A model generated the notes under the pieces. It ran no database searches. It worked only from the letters and a program-made list of their open reading frames with translations, and was not told where the DNA came from. From assembly GCA_002989075.1 (NCBI GenBank), contig PSQN01000015.1:1364001-1428000 (forward strand): DNA of 64,000 nucleotides, written 5' to 3'. The DNA comes from Arthonia radiata (taxonomy: Eukaryota > Ascomycota > Arthoniomycetes > Arthoniales > Arthoniaceae). Shown piece after piece: positions 31,744 through 42,833 of this stretch. Made by a program: the position numbers and the translations under genes. Each line of letters begins with the position of its first letter. Within the stretch, counting starts at the first letter, position 1.

Positions 31744-32130
31744 TGTAGCAAGCTGGCGACGAAGCGCACCGAGAAGATGCGAGAGGAGGGTGGAGGCTCC
31801 TGAAGAGTGGGGCGAGGAGGAAAGAAGAAGAGAGGTTTCAAGATGTGAATTCTGAGACGGCGGTCAAAGCTCCAGACTTTGGAGAGCGACTCGCTACAAA
31901 CTGCCCTCCGCAAAACGATCGACACCTAGGGTTAGGGCGAGTGCTTTCGCCTGCCGCTACGTAGCTAGCTTGGACCAGATGTCATTCCAAGATCGTCGAG
32001 CTCGTCGCAGTCGCAGCACTCATTGACGTGCTCACATGCACAGCAACTGATCTTGGAAACACGCGCTTGAGATACCTATTTCCCAAACCCCATCTCCTGC
32101 ACTCGACGTCCCAGATATTTCACCGTCAAT
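31744..32130. promoter_or_regulatory. Bidirectional promoter of SYF1 and VMA8
   Basis: 387 bp between divergent ATGs of two housekeeping genes. The SYF1 side is purine/pyrimidine-skewed (gaggaggaaagaagaag). No TATA box is evident, as is usual for constitutive fungal genes. Confidence 0.5.
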
Positions 32131-32965
32131 ATGTCAGGCGGAGCGGTACGTCCCCTCACTCTGCAAGCCTATGTATACAGCTGGCTGACCACCAACCTAG
32201 GGCCGCGAGCCTGTCTTTCCCACCCGCCAATCTCTGGGCGCCATGAAAGGCAAGCTCAAAGGCGCACAAATCGGACACGACCTCCTCAAGCGCAAATCCG
32301 AAGCCCTCACCAAACGTTTCCGCGAGATTCTCAAGCGCATCGACGAGGCCAAACGCAAGATGGGCAAGGTCATGCAGATCGCCGCCTTCTCCCTCGCCGA
32401 AGTGTCTTATGCTGTCAACGGTTCGATAGGTTACCAGATCACAGAATCAGTAAAACAGGCGCGGTTCAAGGTGCGGACAAGGCAGGAGAACGTCAGTGGT
32501 GTGTTCCTGCCGGCGTTCGAGAGCTTTCAGGAAGAGGATGTGAAGGATGATTTCAAGATGACAGGACTGGGAAAGGGCGGACAGCAGGTGCAGCGATGCA
32601 AGGAGACTTTTACGAGGGCCGTGGAGACGCTGGTGGAGTTGGCAAGTCTGCAGACGGCGTTTGTGATTCTGGATGAGGTGATCAAAACGGTGAACCGCAG
32701 AGTCAACGCGATTGAGCATGTCATCATCCCGAAGACAGAAAATACGATTGCGTATATCAATTCCGAGCTGGACGAGGTGGATCGCGAGGAATTCTTCAGG
32801 CTGAAGAAGGTGAAGGGTATCAAAGAAGCGGCGCAGAAGGAGGAGGACAAGAAGATTCTGGCGTCCAGAAATCAAGCTGAGGGCGGAAGTGATAAAGAGA
32901 ACGAGGATGGAGAGGAAGCAAAGGACATGCTCGGCGAGGGCGAAGATCAAGATGTCATCTTCTGA
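32131..32965 (+). CDS. VMA8: V-type proton ATPase subunit D
   Basis: Exon 1 (32131-32145) encodes only MSGGA. A 55-nt intron (GTACGT, CCTAG) leads to exon 2 (32201-32965), for 259 residues. The splice restores GREPVFPTRQSLGAMKGKL, the conserved start of subunit D. The long coiled coil (HDLLKRKSEALTKRFREI) and the second helix (LDEVIKTVNRRVNAIEHVII) are diagnostic. Subunit D forms the central rotor stalk of V1, coupling ATP hydrolysis to proton pumping in vacuoles and other organelles. The last 50 residues are acidic and Gln/Asn-rich, ending DQDVIF, as in other ascomycetes. A five-codon first exon is easily missed by gene finders. Confidence 0.95.
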
Positions 32966-33409
32966 TGAATTTGCTAGTCATACACCTGTTCGATTCGAAT
33001 GCATCGCTCGGCGTCGGATCGCATCTTCCTGTTTCACCGCAACACAGCTCCATCTCCGTTCATACACTATTGCTTTCATCCTTGAATAGCATTCTGTTGT
33101 CTAGAATATCAGTACGATATAGACTCCACATTGCGCTTGGGCTGGATAGCTGATTGCCTACCTCAGGCGCTTTTAGGCAGCGCCGGTAGTGTGAGGGAAT
33201 CTCGGTATTTATTTGTACAACTGTCATCCTCATTCTGAGCTGGGAGAAGCGCTAAATAAGTAGCACTGGCCGCCCAACTAGTGAATGACATGAACTGCAT
33301 TCTCAAGGGCGACTCTCGATTTCCGCAAGGCTGTGTTATGCTGCACGAGAGTGCTGACTCTGAAACGATCGGAGGACTTTGGAGCTTGCATGCTCACGCT
33401 TGTTGAAGC
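32966..33409. other. Convergent 3' intergenic region
   Basis: 444 bp between the VMA8 stop and the snRNP-protein stop. No gene or repeat seen. Confidence 0.55.
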
Positions 33410-34417
33410 CTAGGACCTCTGAAAGAACACGCTGATTGCGTTTCCACCGAGCTCCATTCCACCAGTGGCTTTCTTGGCCTGAATGGCGCCCTCTTCGTTC
33501 TGATACTCGATGAAGGCAATACCCGCACGTCCAGGCACAACACGGACTTCCTTAAAGCCCGGGTAGCGTTGGAAGACTTGGGTGAGCTCGTCGGCATCGT
33601 AATCCTCGGGCAAATTGCGTACGAAGAGGATCTTATTGGGCGGTAGGTACTCGTCTGGCACAACGCCGGCCTTTGACGTTGCTGTGCTCTTGAGACCCTT
33701 CTTCGCTGCTGGCTGCGCTGCTCCGTCCGGCTGCTCGGTCGGTGGTGGCCTCTTCAGCTTCTCCTCTTGTGCTTCCCTGGCCTTCTTACGCTCCTTCTCT
33801 GCTAGGCGTGTCTTCTTGTGTTCCTCGAGATCCGCCTCCGTGCCCTCTCGCGCCACAGTAGCATCGCTTCGAGTCTTTGCGAATGCGCATGAGAGCGGTT
33901 TTTGGAAGATCGTGAAGCCATCGATGTCTTGGATAGACTTTGCTGCGGAATCCTGGTTGTCGAAGACAACGAAGGCCTGGCCTTTCGCTTTCAAATTGGA
34001 TTTGACGACAATGTCAACGATTTTGCCATAGTCTTCGAATAGTGTCCGAAGTGCAGTCTCTACGTCTCGCAGGGCGACTCGGTCGTGGATGTTGCGAACG
34101 TAGACGGTATTGCCAGGGGGGCCGCTCTTCAGCTGCTTTGGTTGGGGCGCAGTACGCGAGCCTGAAGTAACGGCCGCCATGCTGTACTGAAGGGTCGAGT
34201 GCTGCTGCTGCTGTATGGTACGTGCTGGAGGTGGGAGCCGCAGGCTCAATATAGGAGGTGGAGGCAGAGCTCCGTCCCACCAGAACGTACCGCGCGAAGT
34301 CGGAACTATGTATCCGTGGAGTTCGAGAGGCTCGGGAGGCTCGTACTCGGGCGATTCACGCGAAGGCACATTTCTCAACGAAGCAGCATTTCTCTTCTTA
34401 CCTTTCTTTCGCGCCAT
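33410..34417 (-). CDS. U1A/U2B''-type small nuclear ribonucleoprotein with two RRMs
   Basis: Open frame of 335 residues from an ATG at 34417. RRM1 (about residues 101-180) begins NTVYVRNIHDRVALRDVETA and includes the RNP1-like KGQAFVVFD. A charged Lys/Glu linker follows, then RRM2 (about 256-333) with KILFVRNLPEDYDADELTQV and AGIAFIEYQNE. This is the layout of U1A/U2B'' (yeast Msl1, metazoan SNF), which bind snRNA stem-loops. Which of the two it serves cannot be decided here. A second ATG at 34180 (residue 80) gives the usual start, MAAVTSGSRTAPQPK. The upstream 79 residues include a Lys/Arg-rich start and a CAG-encoded QQQQ. They may be a true extension or a translated leader. Divergent from FIG4. 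Confidence 0.9.
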   Translation of the reverse strand: MARKKGKKRNAASLRNVPSRESPEYEPPEPLELHGYIVPTSRGTFWWDGALPPPPILSLRLPPPARTIQQQQHSTLQYSMAAVTSGSRTAPQPKQLKSGPPGNTVYVRNIHDRVALRDVETALRTLFEDYGKIVDIVVKSNLKAKGQAFVVFDNQDSAAKSIQDIDGFTIFQKPLSCAFAKTRSDATVAREGTEADLEEHKKTRLAEKERKKAREAQEEKLKRPPPTEQPDGAAQPAAKKGLKSTATSKAGVVPDEYLPPNKILFVRNLPEDYDADELTQVFQRYPGFKEVRVVPGRAGIAFIEYQNEEGAIQAKKATGGMELGGNAISVFFQRS

Positions 34418-34924
34418 TTCCCTGAGCTGGCCCCGCTTAGCCCAATCAGGTTAGTCAACCTCAAATTTACTCCACGCGGGTCCGTCGTCGGTTTGCCACG
34501 TCAATTTTTGGACTGAAATTCAGCTCGAGCATGCCGGTATGTAGTGGCGCAAGATTAAGATTGAAACCAAAGAAGTGACAAAGCAAGCTTTCCGGCAGCC
34601 CAGGTGACCGTTACCTAGGGAAGGTGTGGCGGTATCAACAAGACCGCAACCCCAGCGCCGGCGTAAACAACGCGTCACTATCTGCAATACATATCTCAGG
34701 AGGGCTCCGCGACGCGACTAGAGGAGTGTTTGTACAGTGGGACAGCATTGTGAAGCTGATATTTGTGTCTCAATACGCATTTGGCCATCGAAAGCGCTTC
34801 CACCGAGTTAAGATAGAAACATCGGTATCCACGTGTAATGCAAGGCTTTCGTTTCGCTCTCTGTGACCTGATGACGTAGCTTGACAGCGAAGTGTGGCCC
34901 CAAGACCACCACTTGCCAGCAGAT
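34418..34924. promoter_or_regulatory. Divergent promoter between the snRNP gene and FIG4
   Basis: 507 bp. It contains one ACGCGT at 34670-34675 and no clear TATA box. If the snRNP gene starts at 34180 instead, the shared region grows to about 745 bp. Confidence 0.4.
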
Positions 34925-37900
34925 ATGGCAGTCGACAGCAAACAGACGGATGAGGAAGGCGCCCTGCCGCCGCAGCCCCAGAGCGGCAACGGAGGCCATG
35001 TCCGTCCAAATAATCTACCTCATCTCGACTCGGACACTAATAAAACAGAACACAGTAGCTCCGTCGATACACGTGCAGTCGGTAACGACGACTGTGGGAC
35101 TCTTACAGTCCCCGAGCTAGCAGACCTACCTATCGATGACGACGATCGTACTTACGTGCCTTCAATCTCAGCTTTAGACTCATCACAACAAGCAGACATC
35201 ATCTCACAACCGCCTGAAGGCGAAGAAGGCGAGACTGCAGAACCTGCAGGCATTAGTCGGACTCACAGCCCTTTCAAGATTCCTAGCTCTGGTGCTCCCA
35301 CGATCTTCGATGGTCGGGAGCACCTGGAACTGCACCGAATGCATAAGTTTTCATTATACGAGACTTTGACCCGCTACTTCTTGATCGGAAGTGATGTTCT
35401 AGACAAGCACTATCGAGTATTGAAGATCGACAGGACTGCTCCGCCTGGCCAGCTCTCCATTACAGAGGACGAGACTGTCTACTCCAAGCGTGAGATCAAC
35501 CAGCTGCTCAACACCATCGAAGATGGCAATCGAGCTGTGGGCGGAATGCGGTATCGGGGCACATCTTGGGGCTTACTGGGATTCATCAGATTTACAGAGG
35601 CTTACTACATGCTACTAATCAAGAAGAAAGTGCAAGTCGCAACGATAGGTGGCCACTACGTCTTTGAGGTGGAAGATACGGACCTCATACCTTTAACGAC
35701 TGGATCCTCCTCCAACTTCCGTGGCAATCGCAATGCGGAAGAAAATCGCTTCCTTTCGATTCTAGGCAACCTAGACCTTCACCGAAACTTTTACTTTAGC
35801 TACTCCTATAATGTCACCCGTACTCTCCAGCATAACATTATCAAGCGACGCGAGATGCTGGCAAGAAACGTCGATCCAGCCACGCAGCCAGACTTCAATG
35901 ATATGTTCGTTTGGAATCATCATCTACTCGAGCCCGCAGTGAAGGCATTGAAGAACCCTTATGACTGGTGTATGCCTATCATACATGGATTCATTGACCA
36001 AGCAGGTAAGGGAGATCAACCGAAACACAGGGCGAAGCTAACGAGGGTCAGCGATCGATGTGTTTGGGCGCAGTATCTATATTACTATTATTGCACGTCG
36101 CTCTAGATTCTTCGCTGGTGCACGATTTCTAAAACGAGGGGCTAACGATCTTGGCTATGTCGCAAATGACGTTGAAACTGAACAAATAGCAGCTGACATG
36201 TTAGTCACCTCTTTCAACGCTCCTCGACTCCGACAATTGAAGAACCCGAACTACACTTCCTTCGTACAACATCGTGGCAGCATCCCTCTCTACTGGACTC
36301 AAGACTCCACAGGTGTCAGCCCAAAGCCAGCCATTGATTTGAACCTCATCGACCCATTCTACTCAACTGCAGCGCTTCACTTCGACAACTTATTCTCACG
36401 ATATAGAGCGCCAGTCTATGTATTGAACCTAGTGAAGGCACGGGAGCGCACGCCGCGGGAATCGAAGCTACTAGTCGAGTTTCAGCACGCCATCGAATAC
36501 CTAAACCAGTCCCTGCCAGATGACAAGAAGATACGATACCGCGCGTATGATATGTCACGCGCTGCGAAAACGCGAGGACAAGATGTGATTGCCACACTTG
36601 AGACAATTGCCGATGATATTGTGCGAACTACTGGGTTCTTCCAGAACGATGGCGATCCTGAAGGCGACGGATCCGAGTACGTGCAGAACGGAGTAGTGAG
36701 GTCAAACTGCATTGACTGTCTGGATCGAACAAATGCCGCGCAATTCGTTATTGGCAAACGTGCCCTCGCTTGGCAACTTCAAGCGCTCGGCGTGATTGCT
36801 AATGATGCTAGTCTCAACTACGACAGCGATGCAAGCAATCTTTTTGCTCACATGTTTAACGATCAGGGTGACACCCTCGCCTCGCAGTATGGCGGTAGTC
36901 ATCTTGTCAACACCACGGATAGCTATCGTAAGATTAACAATTGGCAAAGCCACTCGCGAGATATGCTAGAATCTTTTAAACGCTACTATCATAACAGCTT
37001 CCTCGACAGTCAGCGGCAGGAGGCATACAACCTATTCTTAGGCAACTACATTTACGCTCAAGGGCAGCCGATGCTCTGGGAGCTATCAACGGACTACCAC
37101 CTGCATCACACTGACCCCCGCAAGAAGCAGAAAAGACGCGACTATATCGACTGGTTCACATCAGCGTATCTTGAGCCTGTAAAGCTGCCACCTGTTCCTG
37201 AGCTTCCCAGTGAGCGCGTAAAGGGCCTGCGTAACGACTGGTGGGATGAATACTACCGGCCGTCAGTCCTCACATCTTATCACAAGCTTTTTGCATGGAG
37301 CATGAACAGCACGGCACGATACCTACCGAAGCCCTCACATAGACCCAGTGGCTACGATCTCAGCCCCTTCAGCGTGCGCAAGAACCACGAGCTGGATCGC
37401 GCGGCATCACGAGACGGGCTATCCACGCAACAACTTGCCGACGCCGAGAAAGCGCTAAATACAAGCTCACAGCCAGTGCCGACACCACTCTCCGCAACGA
37501 GCCCGCCTCACGTCGGTGCAAAGCGGATCAGCAGCTTGCAGAAATGGCTGTATCCTGACCCTGAAGACGATGACCCCACTAACAAATCAGTTAAGATAGC
37601 TGACCAGAGTGGTGGTTTCAATAGCGGCAACGCAGCAGCGAAGGCTATCGGCCATGCTCGCCGCAAGTCCGCTCGTTCGTCCACTTTTGATGACGGCCAA
37701 GAAGCGCGCATTATTGCGGGCATGAAAGAGTTTAAGCCCAGCAACAAGCAGCTGATGAATCAATGGACGCTCGCGCAATTCCATGCCAACTCTCTCAACC
37801 CGAGCGTCTCCGAGAAAGAAGTCCAGGAATACGAGCAATATGTCAAGAAGCATGAAACAATTGGAGAAGGCTTCGTCTCGTTCCCTGACCCTGACACATC

Positions 37901-38255
37901 TTTCACGGACCGCAACAATAACCACGAGACGAATGGTGACGTGAGTGAAGAGGAGACGCGTAAGTTTTACCAGGCATACGTCGATAGTGGGACGCAGGGG
38001 GAGCCGGCAAGTCGCGTGTTCGATAGTGCGAAGATGAATGAGGAGCTGAAGCTGGAACAAGAGATGGTGGACTATCTGCGGAGTCCTCAGCATTTGAGCT
38101 TGAGCGTCACGCCGGAGGATATGGAGAGGAAGCGGTATCAGGCTTACGGGAAGTATATGAGAGGGAAGAGCTTCTTTAAGCAGAGTACGGTTGATCCCGA
38201 GGCGAGGCTGGGAGCTGGTGCCGGTGTGGGTGTGGTGAATGGTGGGAGGAGGTGA
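34925..38255 (+). CDS. FIG4: FIG4-type polyphosphoinositide 5-phosphatase (SAC domain)
   Basis: Exons 34925-36005 and 36052-38255 with a 46-nt intron (GTAAGG, GTCAG) give 1094 residues. The join yields FIDQAAIDVFGRSIYITIIA. The SAC domain covers about residues 150-730, and the catalytic C-x5-R motif NCIDCLDRTN has Cys580 and Arg586. Fig4 removes the 5-phosphate of PI(3,5)P2 on vacuole and endosome membranes and also scaffolds the Fab1/Vac14 complex. The open reading upstream of 34925 lacks an ATG. The N-terminal 130 residues and the C-terminal 350 residues are hydrophilic; the latter contains 'PDPDTSF' and Gln/Lys-rich parts typical of fungal Fig4. Length is somewhat above yeast Fig4 (879). 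Confidence 0.94.
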
Positions 38256-38536
38256 GGAGGTGTCGTTGACTGACGGGCCGTTTTGGTATAGAGAGGTGGA
38301 TATGGTTTGGCATGCGAGGCGTCTGATACTGTACAGACGCATACTGGCAGAAGGGGGAGCATTATTATGTAGAAGCCTGGATGATTAGGCCAGCAGTAAT
38401 GCAATTACTAATTCAAACGCTGTAGTACATGCTAATACAGATCAAAACGCCCAGGCTATCCTTGTCATACCCGCTGTCAAAGTCCTTCCATGCATCAATC
38501 ATCTCACATACCCGACCCTCCCGGTGATATAAATAC

Positions 38537-41458
38537 TCACCGCTCCTCAGCAGTGACCTGACTACTTCCCTGCCTAACCCCCATCTCCTCAACCGCGACA
38601 TTCGGATGCAGCGTATACACCACCCGCTCCTCCTCCAGGCCCTCCCCATTCTCATCCGCCAACCCCTCCCCCCTTACAACCATCACCACGTTCTCCCTCG
38701 TCATCCGTTTCAACACCTTCCTCGCCAGCGCCTGCTCACCCTCCATATCCTCCGTACTATTCAGCGTCTCCTCGATCTGCTCCAGATACCACAATACCAA
38801 GTCATTCTCCTCCACCCCCGCCCCCTCGCCCTCCTCGTCCGCCGCGATCCGCTGCACCAGCATTCGCTCGATCGTATGGTACTTGTCGTATGTGATTTTT
38901 GTCTTTTCACGCGGTTGCTGTTGTTGGCTGGGTGAGCGGCGCGGGGCGTCATCGTCGTCTTCGTCCACTGCGCCGCCGTCTGCTTGCGCTTCGGCGTCGG
39001 AGGCCTCGTCTTCCATATCCACGTCGTCCTTTTCGACGGTGATAATGCTTTGGCGTAGAAGCTTGAAGGCTTCGTCGACCATGGCCGGGCTGATATCCGT
39101 GACGCAATTTGCTTTTGCGATGGCCTCGCTTAGTCGCACCATCGATTCAAGCTGGCGGACCGTGATGCGGTAGCTATTCCGTCCGATGCCGCCTTGAGCG
39201 TCGTCAGCCCTTAGCTCTTTGTAGCGAGCGACGAGCGAGTCCTTTGCCGCCTGCGTGAACTTCGGCTTGAAGGTGCGGGCGAAGCGGATGTAGCGCTGGA
39301 GCTGCTCGGTGGAGAATTCAGGCTCGACGGCTTCGTCGCGGAGTTGGTGGACACTGACGATATGCTCGGCGAGCGCGCGGTCGGAGCGCTCGTTGCACTC
39401 GTCGAGCACGACGAAGAAGAGGTCGAAGCGCGACATGATGGGTGCGGACATGTTGATGTTGGCGCGTAGGGTCGTTTTGCGGTTGTAGCGTCCACCTACA
39501 GGGTTGGCTGCTGCTAGGATGGAGGTTCGCGCGTTGAGGGTGGCTTGGATACCTGCCTTCGCGATGGAGATCGTCTGCTGTTCCATGGCTTCGTGGATCG
39601 CGACTTGGTCTACGATGTCCATCTTGTCGAACTCGTCAATGGCGCAGATGCCGTTGTCTGCGAGCATGAGCGCGCCGGCTTCGATGGTGTGTTCGCCCGT
39701 CTCTTCGTCCTTGACGACGGCGGCGGTGAGACCGGCGGCGGAGGAGGCTTTGCCGGAGGTATAAACCGCGCGGGGGAGGAAGGAGCAGATGTATTTGAGG
39801 AATTGGGATTTCGAGGTGGAAGGGTCGCCGACGATGCAGATGTTGATGTCACCGCGCAGCGCCATGCCCTCTGGGGTGACCTTGCTGACGCCACCCATGA
39901 GTTGAAGGAGGAGGCCTTTCTTGACGACTTCGTGGCCGTAGACCATTGGAGCAAGGGAATTGACTAGGCGGGCGTAAATGTTGGGTTTGTGCACCATTTC
40001 GCGGAGGTCGTTGATCTCGGCTTGGTTGAGTGACTGAAGGTACTCGGCTTGCGCTTCTTCGCCGTTTTCGTATGGATCGGAGTGGGTCTGATTAAGGGAT
40101 TGGAGGATGTTGGTGCTTTGGCCGGAGAGGTGCTGCGATGTTGCTGAGCCGGCGGCGGTAAGGTCTGGGGTGATCATACAGGATAGAAATGCCATGCGGT
40201 AAGTAAGATCGCGTACGCCGAGAGATTTGAGTCCGGTGACGCCTGCGCCGCCGACCTCGCTACCTTTAGGGAGATTGGAGGTGTCGCGAGTTGATTGTGC
40301 GGTCTGACCTGGAATCTTGAACTGGGAGACATCGGGAACGACGATGAGAGTACCTGTGAAGATGCACTTCTCGCCAGCTTTGGCGCGGTCGACGATCTCA
40401 CCGCGTACGATTACATCCAACGTGCGAGGCATAGACCCCGTAGGGATCTCAGACGAGTTCTCCTGGACTCGAATCTTCTGCCAATCGACGAACGTGGACT
40501 GTCGGATATCGAGCCGCCATCGACTGGCGTTGCATACTGTATTTGGACATCGCACTGGTTCTGTATACCGGAAGGTCTGCTCAACATTGTAGACGGCATT
40601 GTTGCACTCTTCGCAGATAAATGTGCCTTGATGCAGTTCGGGACGGACCTCGGACGTGCGTGTGACTGTACCTGAGATGGAAGAGAGCTGGCCAATGGAC
40701 TCTGTTCGCAGATGTCTGATGCGAGTGACCAATGGCAAGTTGTAAAATGCTAGTGTGAAGAGTTTGTCCGTTTGTTGATTTGGTGTCTTATCGCTGGATA
40801 CGCTACCATCGCTCGTTGCATTCACGCCAACCGACGACTCTGCACCAGCGGAAGAGGAGTCCGGCTGTCTGTGCTCGCGAAAGAAGCGAGGCTCGTATTT
40901 GGAGATGAGATTGTGTAAGGCTCGCACCATGTACGGCTGATATCTGTAGTATTGATCCGCAATAGCGCCAGCCATGACCCCTTGCTCGTAGTTAAGTAGA
41001 TGCTGAAAGTCCACATAGAGCGTTGAGAGATTGTATTTGGCGAGGCCATGTATCTGTTCAATGTAGTACTTATCCGTCGACGCCGTCTGTGCTGATGACA
41101 AAGGTACCGACGTAGAAGGTTCTTCAACCCAGCTTTCCAAGAAGTCTTCGAAGCGCCTTGCAATGGTCTCACCGATTGTGTCGACGACTCGAGGAACGTC
41201 GTTACGAGCGCTGGTGAGACGCTGACGCTTAAGCGCTTCTCTAACAGCAATGTCTTCATCATCAAGGTCTGCTCCATAGTCACTCTGTGGGCCCTCGCTG
41301 GCGGAAGGAGGTGCTCTTGGTCGTGGGGAGGATCGAGGCGCTGAAGAGGACCGGTTCAAGCGCCGCCTTTCCGCAGTTTTCTTGCGTTGTATGTCTGAAT
41401 TTTGTGTCGCATCTGAATGTAAGCCATCACTGGCTACGAGGTCCACAAGAGATGACAT
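38537..41458 (-). CDS. MCM6: MCM6 subunit of the replicative helicase
   Basis: Single exon of 973 residues. A zinc-binding pair (CEEC at about 282, CPNTVC at about 304) is followed by ENSSEIPTGSMPRTLDVIVR, strongly MCM6-like. Walker A GDPSTSKSQ is at about 544-552, Walker B ICAIDEFDKM at about 604, and the arginine finger SRFD at about 676. RTESIGQLSSISGTVTRTSE also favours MCM6 over MCM4. The C-terminal part contains the winged-helix region that binds Cdt1 in relatives, interrupted by an acidic insertion (EDDDDAPRRS). The MCM2-7 ring unwinds DNA at forks. An ACGCGT box lies 80 nt upstream of the ATG. Confidence 0.96.
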   Translation of the reverse strand: MSSLVDLVASDGLHSDATQNSDIQRKKTAERRRLNRSSSAPRSSPRPRAPPSASEGPQSDYGADLDDEDIAVREALKRQRLTSARNDVPRVVDTIGETIARRFEDFLESWVEEPSTSVPLSSAQTASTDKYYIEQIHGLAKYNLSTLYVDFQHLLNYEQGVMAGAIADQYYRYQPYMVRALHNLISKYEPRFFREHRQPDSSSAGAESSVGVNATSDGSVSSDKTPNQQTDKLFTLAFYNLPLVTRIRHLRTESIGQLSSISGTVTRTSEVRPELHQGTFICEECNNAVYNVEQTFRYTEPVRCPNTVCNASRWRLDIRQSTFVDWQKIRVQENSSEIPTGSMPRTLDVIVRGEIVDRAKAGEKCIFTGTLIVVPDVSQFKIPGQTAQSTRDTSNLPKGSEVGGAGVTGLKSLGVRDLTYRMAFLSCMITPDLTAAGSATSQHLSGQSTNILQSLNQTHSDPYENGEEAQAEYLQSLNQAEINDLREMVHKPNIYARLVNSLAPMVYGHEVVKKGLLLQLMGGVSKVTPEGMALRGDINICIVGDPSTSKSQFLKYICSFLPRAVYTSGKASSAAGLTAAVVKDEETGEHTIEAGALMLADNGICAIDEFDKMDIVDQVAIHEAMEQQTISIAKAGIQATLNARTSILAAANPVGGRYNRKTTLRANINMSAPIMSRFDLFFVVLDECNERSDRALAEHIVSVHQLRDEAVEPEFSTEQLQRYIRFARTFKPKFTQAAKDSLVARYKELRADDAQGGIGRNSYRITVRQLESMVRLSEAIAKANCVTDISPAMVDEAFKLLRQSIITVEKDDVDMEDEASDAEAQADGGAVDEDDDDAPRRSPSQQQQPREKTKITYDKYHTIERMLVQRIAADEEGEGAGVEENDLVLWYLEQIEETLNSTEDMEGEQALARKVLKRMTRENVVMVVRGEGLADENGEGLEEERVVYTLHPNVAVEEMGVRQGSSQVTAEER

Positions 41459-42107
41459 CGTGTTGAATGCTTGATCTGTGGGATGTTGCGCAATGTGAGC
41501 GGCGTACGCAAGACTTCAGAAGGGATGAGGAGAGAAGACGCGTCGGACGCGACTGAATAACGCGCTAGTAAGCGTCGAAGCTAAGAAAAGGTCATAGCTC
41601 ATGCAAGCACTTAGGTAAGCATGTCTTGGCACCGACATCCGTCTGATTAGTGAGACAAAGCGAACAATCACCACAACGACATCCAATTACGACCGTCCAC
41701 AGGACTTGCATGCTATCAAACGTTCATTCTTGCAAGCATACACAGCCATTAAATCTCGATCAAGCTACTTAAAGTGCCTTGACGATGATATTCTGCAACA
41801 TTCGTACTCACTTGCCCAGACAAGGCAAACACCGCTCTCACCTGAGGGCACCTGTTTGCTATTTCTGACAAAGTCCACTTTTCACATAGCGGCGTGGATA
41901 ATGCCACTTGCGTCCGTTGCTAGGCAGACCTTTATTATCCCGAAGTTCTAGCCCTCGGTCACACTGACGAAAGCTTCATCGCTAAGGACGAGATCCAGTA
42001 CTACGTCTGCTACAAGTTCGCATGCGCTCAAACAACAGCAGGGTCCCGAGAGCGAACATCTTCACTCGTTGTTCCGAAAGTCGCTTCTCATCTCAGTCTC
42101 AATCGCC
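41459..42107. promoter_or_regulatory. Divergent upstream region of MCM6 and the 42.1-kb gene
   Basis: 649 bp between opposing ATGs. The MCM6-proximal 130 bp contain the MCB at 41538 and an ACGCGA variant at 41547. No gene seen. Confidence 0.45.
41538..41543. promoter_or_regulatory. MluI cell-cycle box upstream of MCM6
   Basis: Perfect ACGCGT, 80 nt from the MCM6 ATG, with a close ACGCGA downstream at 41547. MBF regulates replication genes through this element in yeasts and many filamentous fungi retain it. Functional use here is inferred from site and gene. Confidence 0.55.
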
Positions 42108-42833
42108 ATGCTAAAGTCCATCAACAAACTCACACTCATGATAGATATGCCGCACAAAAAGTCGCAGCAGCGCTCACCTTACGACGATGAAGATCTGAAC
42201 ACGGATGATTTGGCCCTCAATTGGAGCCTAGGAGAATTGCAACTATCGAAGCGTGTTCGACCTGAACACGCAGATCCTGAGCAAGGTGCCTACAATGCAT
42301 CTGAACGCCAATCCTATTCTGGTCGCACGCGTGACGAGCCTCAAGAGTCTGCATTCTCCCGCCGCGTCGCTACCTGGGCTGTGGTCGAAGGCATTGCCGC
42401 TCATCTAGATCAAGAGGACTGGCCGAACTTCGCACGCAGCTGTCGCGCGCACTACTCTATCGCCCAAGCTTTCCTCTGGCCAAAGCCGGTCCTCACTATC
42501 AAACAAGCCCAGCTCTTCCTCAACGGTATCTACCGTCGACCAGTGGTCAGCGATTTGGCTCTTAGGGTGGGTGAAGATAACCTCAAGTGCCAAGAGCGAC
42601 CCGACACCGTATCTCACCTTACCTTTGATTTCACGAGACTGGGATTGGAGATGTTCGAAGTATGCGAGAGCGCGGTAATGCGTATTCGCACGTTCTGTCC
42701 CAAAACCTACATTGAGGTACACGTCACCGCCGGGACTGCATTGTCGGACTTGTGGGTTGTACAGAAGGCAGTGCTCGATCACGCAATCAACGTCGTTGTC
42801 GAGGAAAGGCGAGTGAGGACGGTTCTTGGCTAG
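42108..42833 (+). CDS. Hypothetical protein, F-box/cyclin-like flavour, 241 residues
   Basis: Open frame from the ATG at 42108; the frame extends upstream without an ATG. The first 90 residues are hydrophilic. The middle (RRVATWAVVEGIAAHLDQED, then WPNFARSCRAHYSIAQAFLW) looks like a degenerate F-box type helix pair, in which a folded helical segment is followed by 'L.......LYR'. No repeat domain follows. I cannot name a family. The balanced composition and ATG support a gene, likely lineage-specific. Confidence 0.45.
   Translation: MLKSINKLTLMIDMPHKKSQQRSPYDDEDLNTDDLALNWSLGELQLSKRVRPEHADPEQGAYNASERQSYSGRTRDEPQESAFSRRVATWAVVEGIAAHLDQEDWPNFARSCRAHYSIAQAFLWPKPVLTIKQAQLFLNGIYRRPVVSDLALRVGEDNLKCQERPDTVSHLTFDFTRLGLEMFEVCESAVMRIRTFCPKTYIEVHVTAGTALSDLWVVQKAVLDHAINVVVEERRVRTVLG

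Noticed and set aside
32131-32550. 139-codon frame starting at the VMA8 ATG and reading through the intron.
   Set aside because: It leaves the conserved subunit D frame; the 55-nt intron with good splice sites restores the family sequence.
38537-41458. First thought to be MCM4 because of the Ser/Pro-rich N-terminus and the zinc motif.
   Set aside because: The stretches around RTESIGQLSSISGTVTRTSE and ENSSEIPTGSMPRTLDVIVR, and the wording after the zinc motif, match MCM6 instead.
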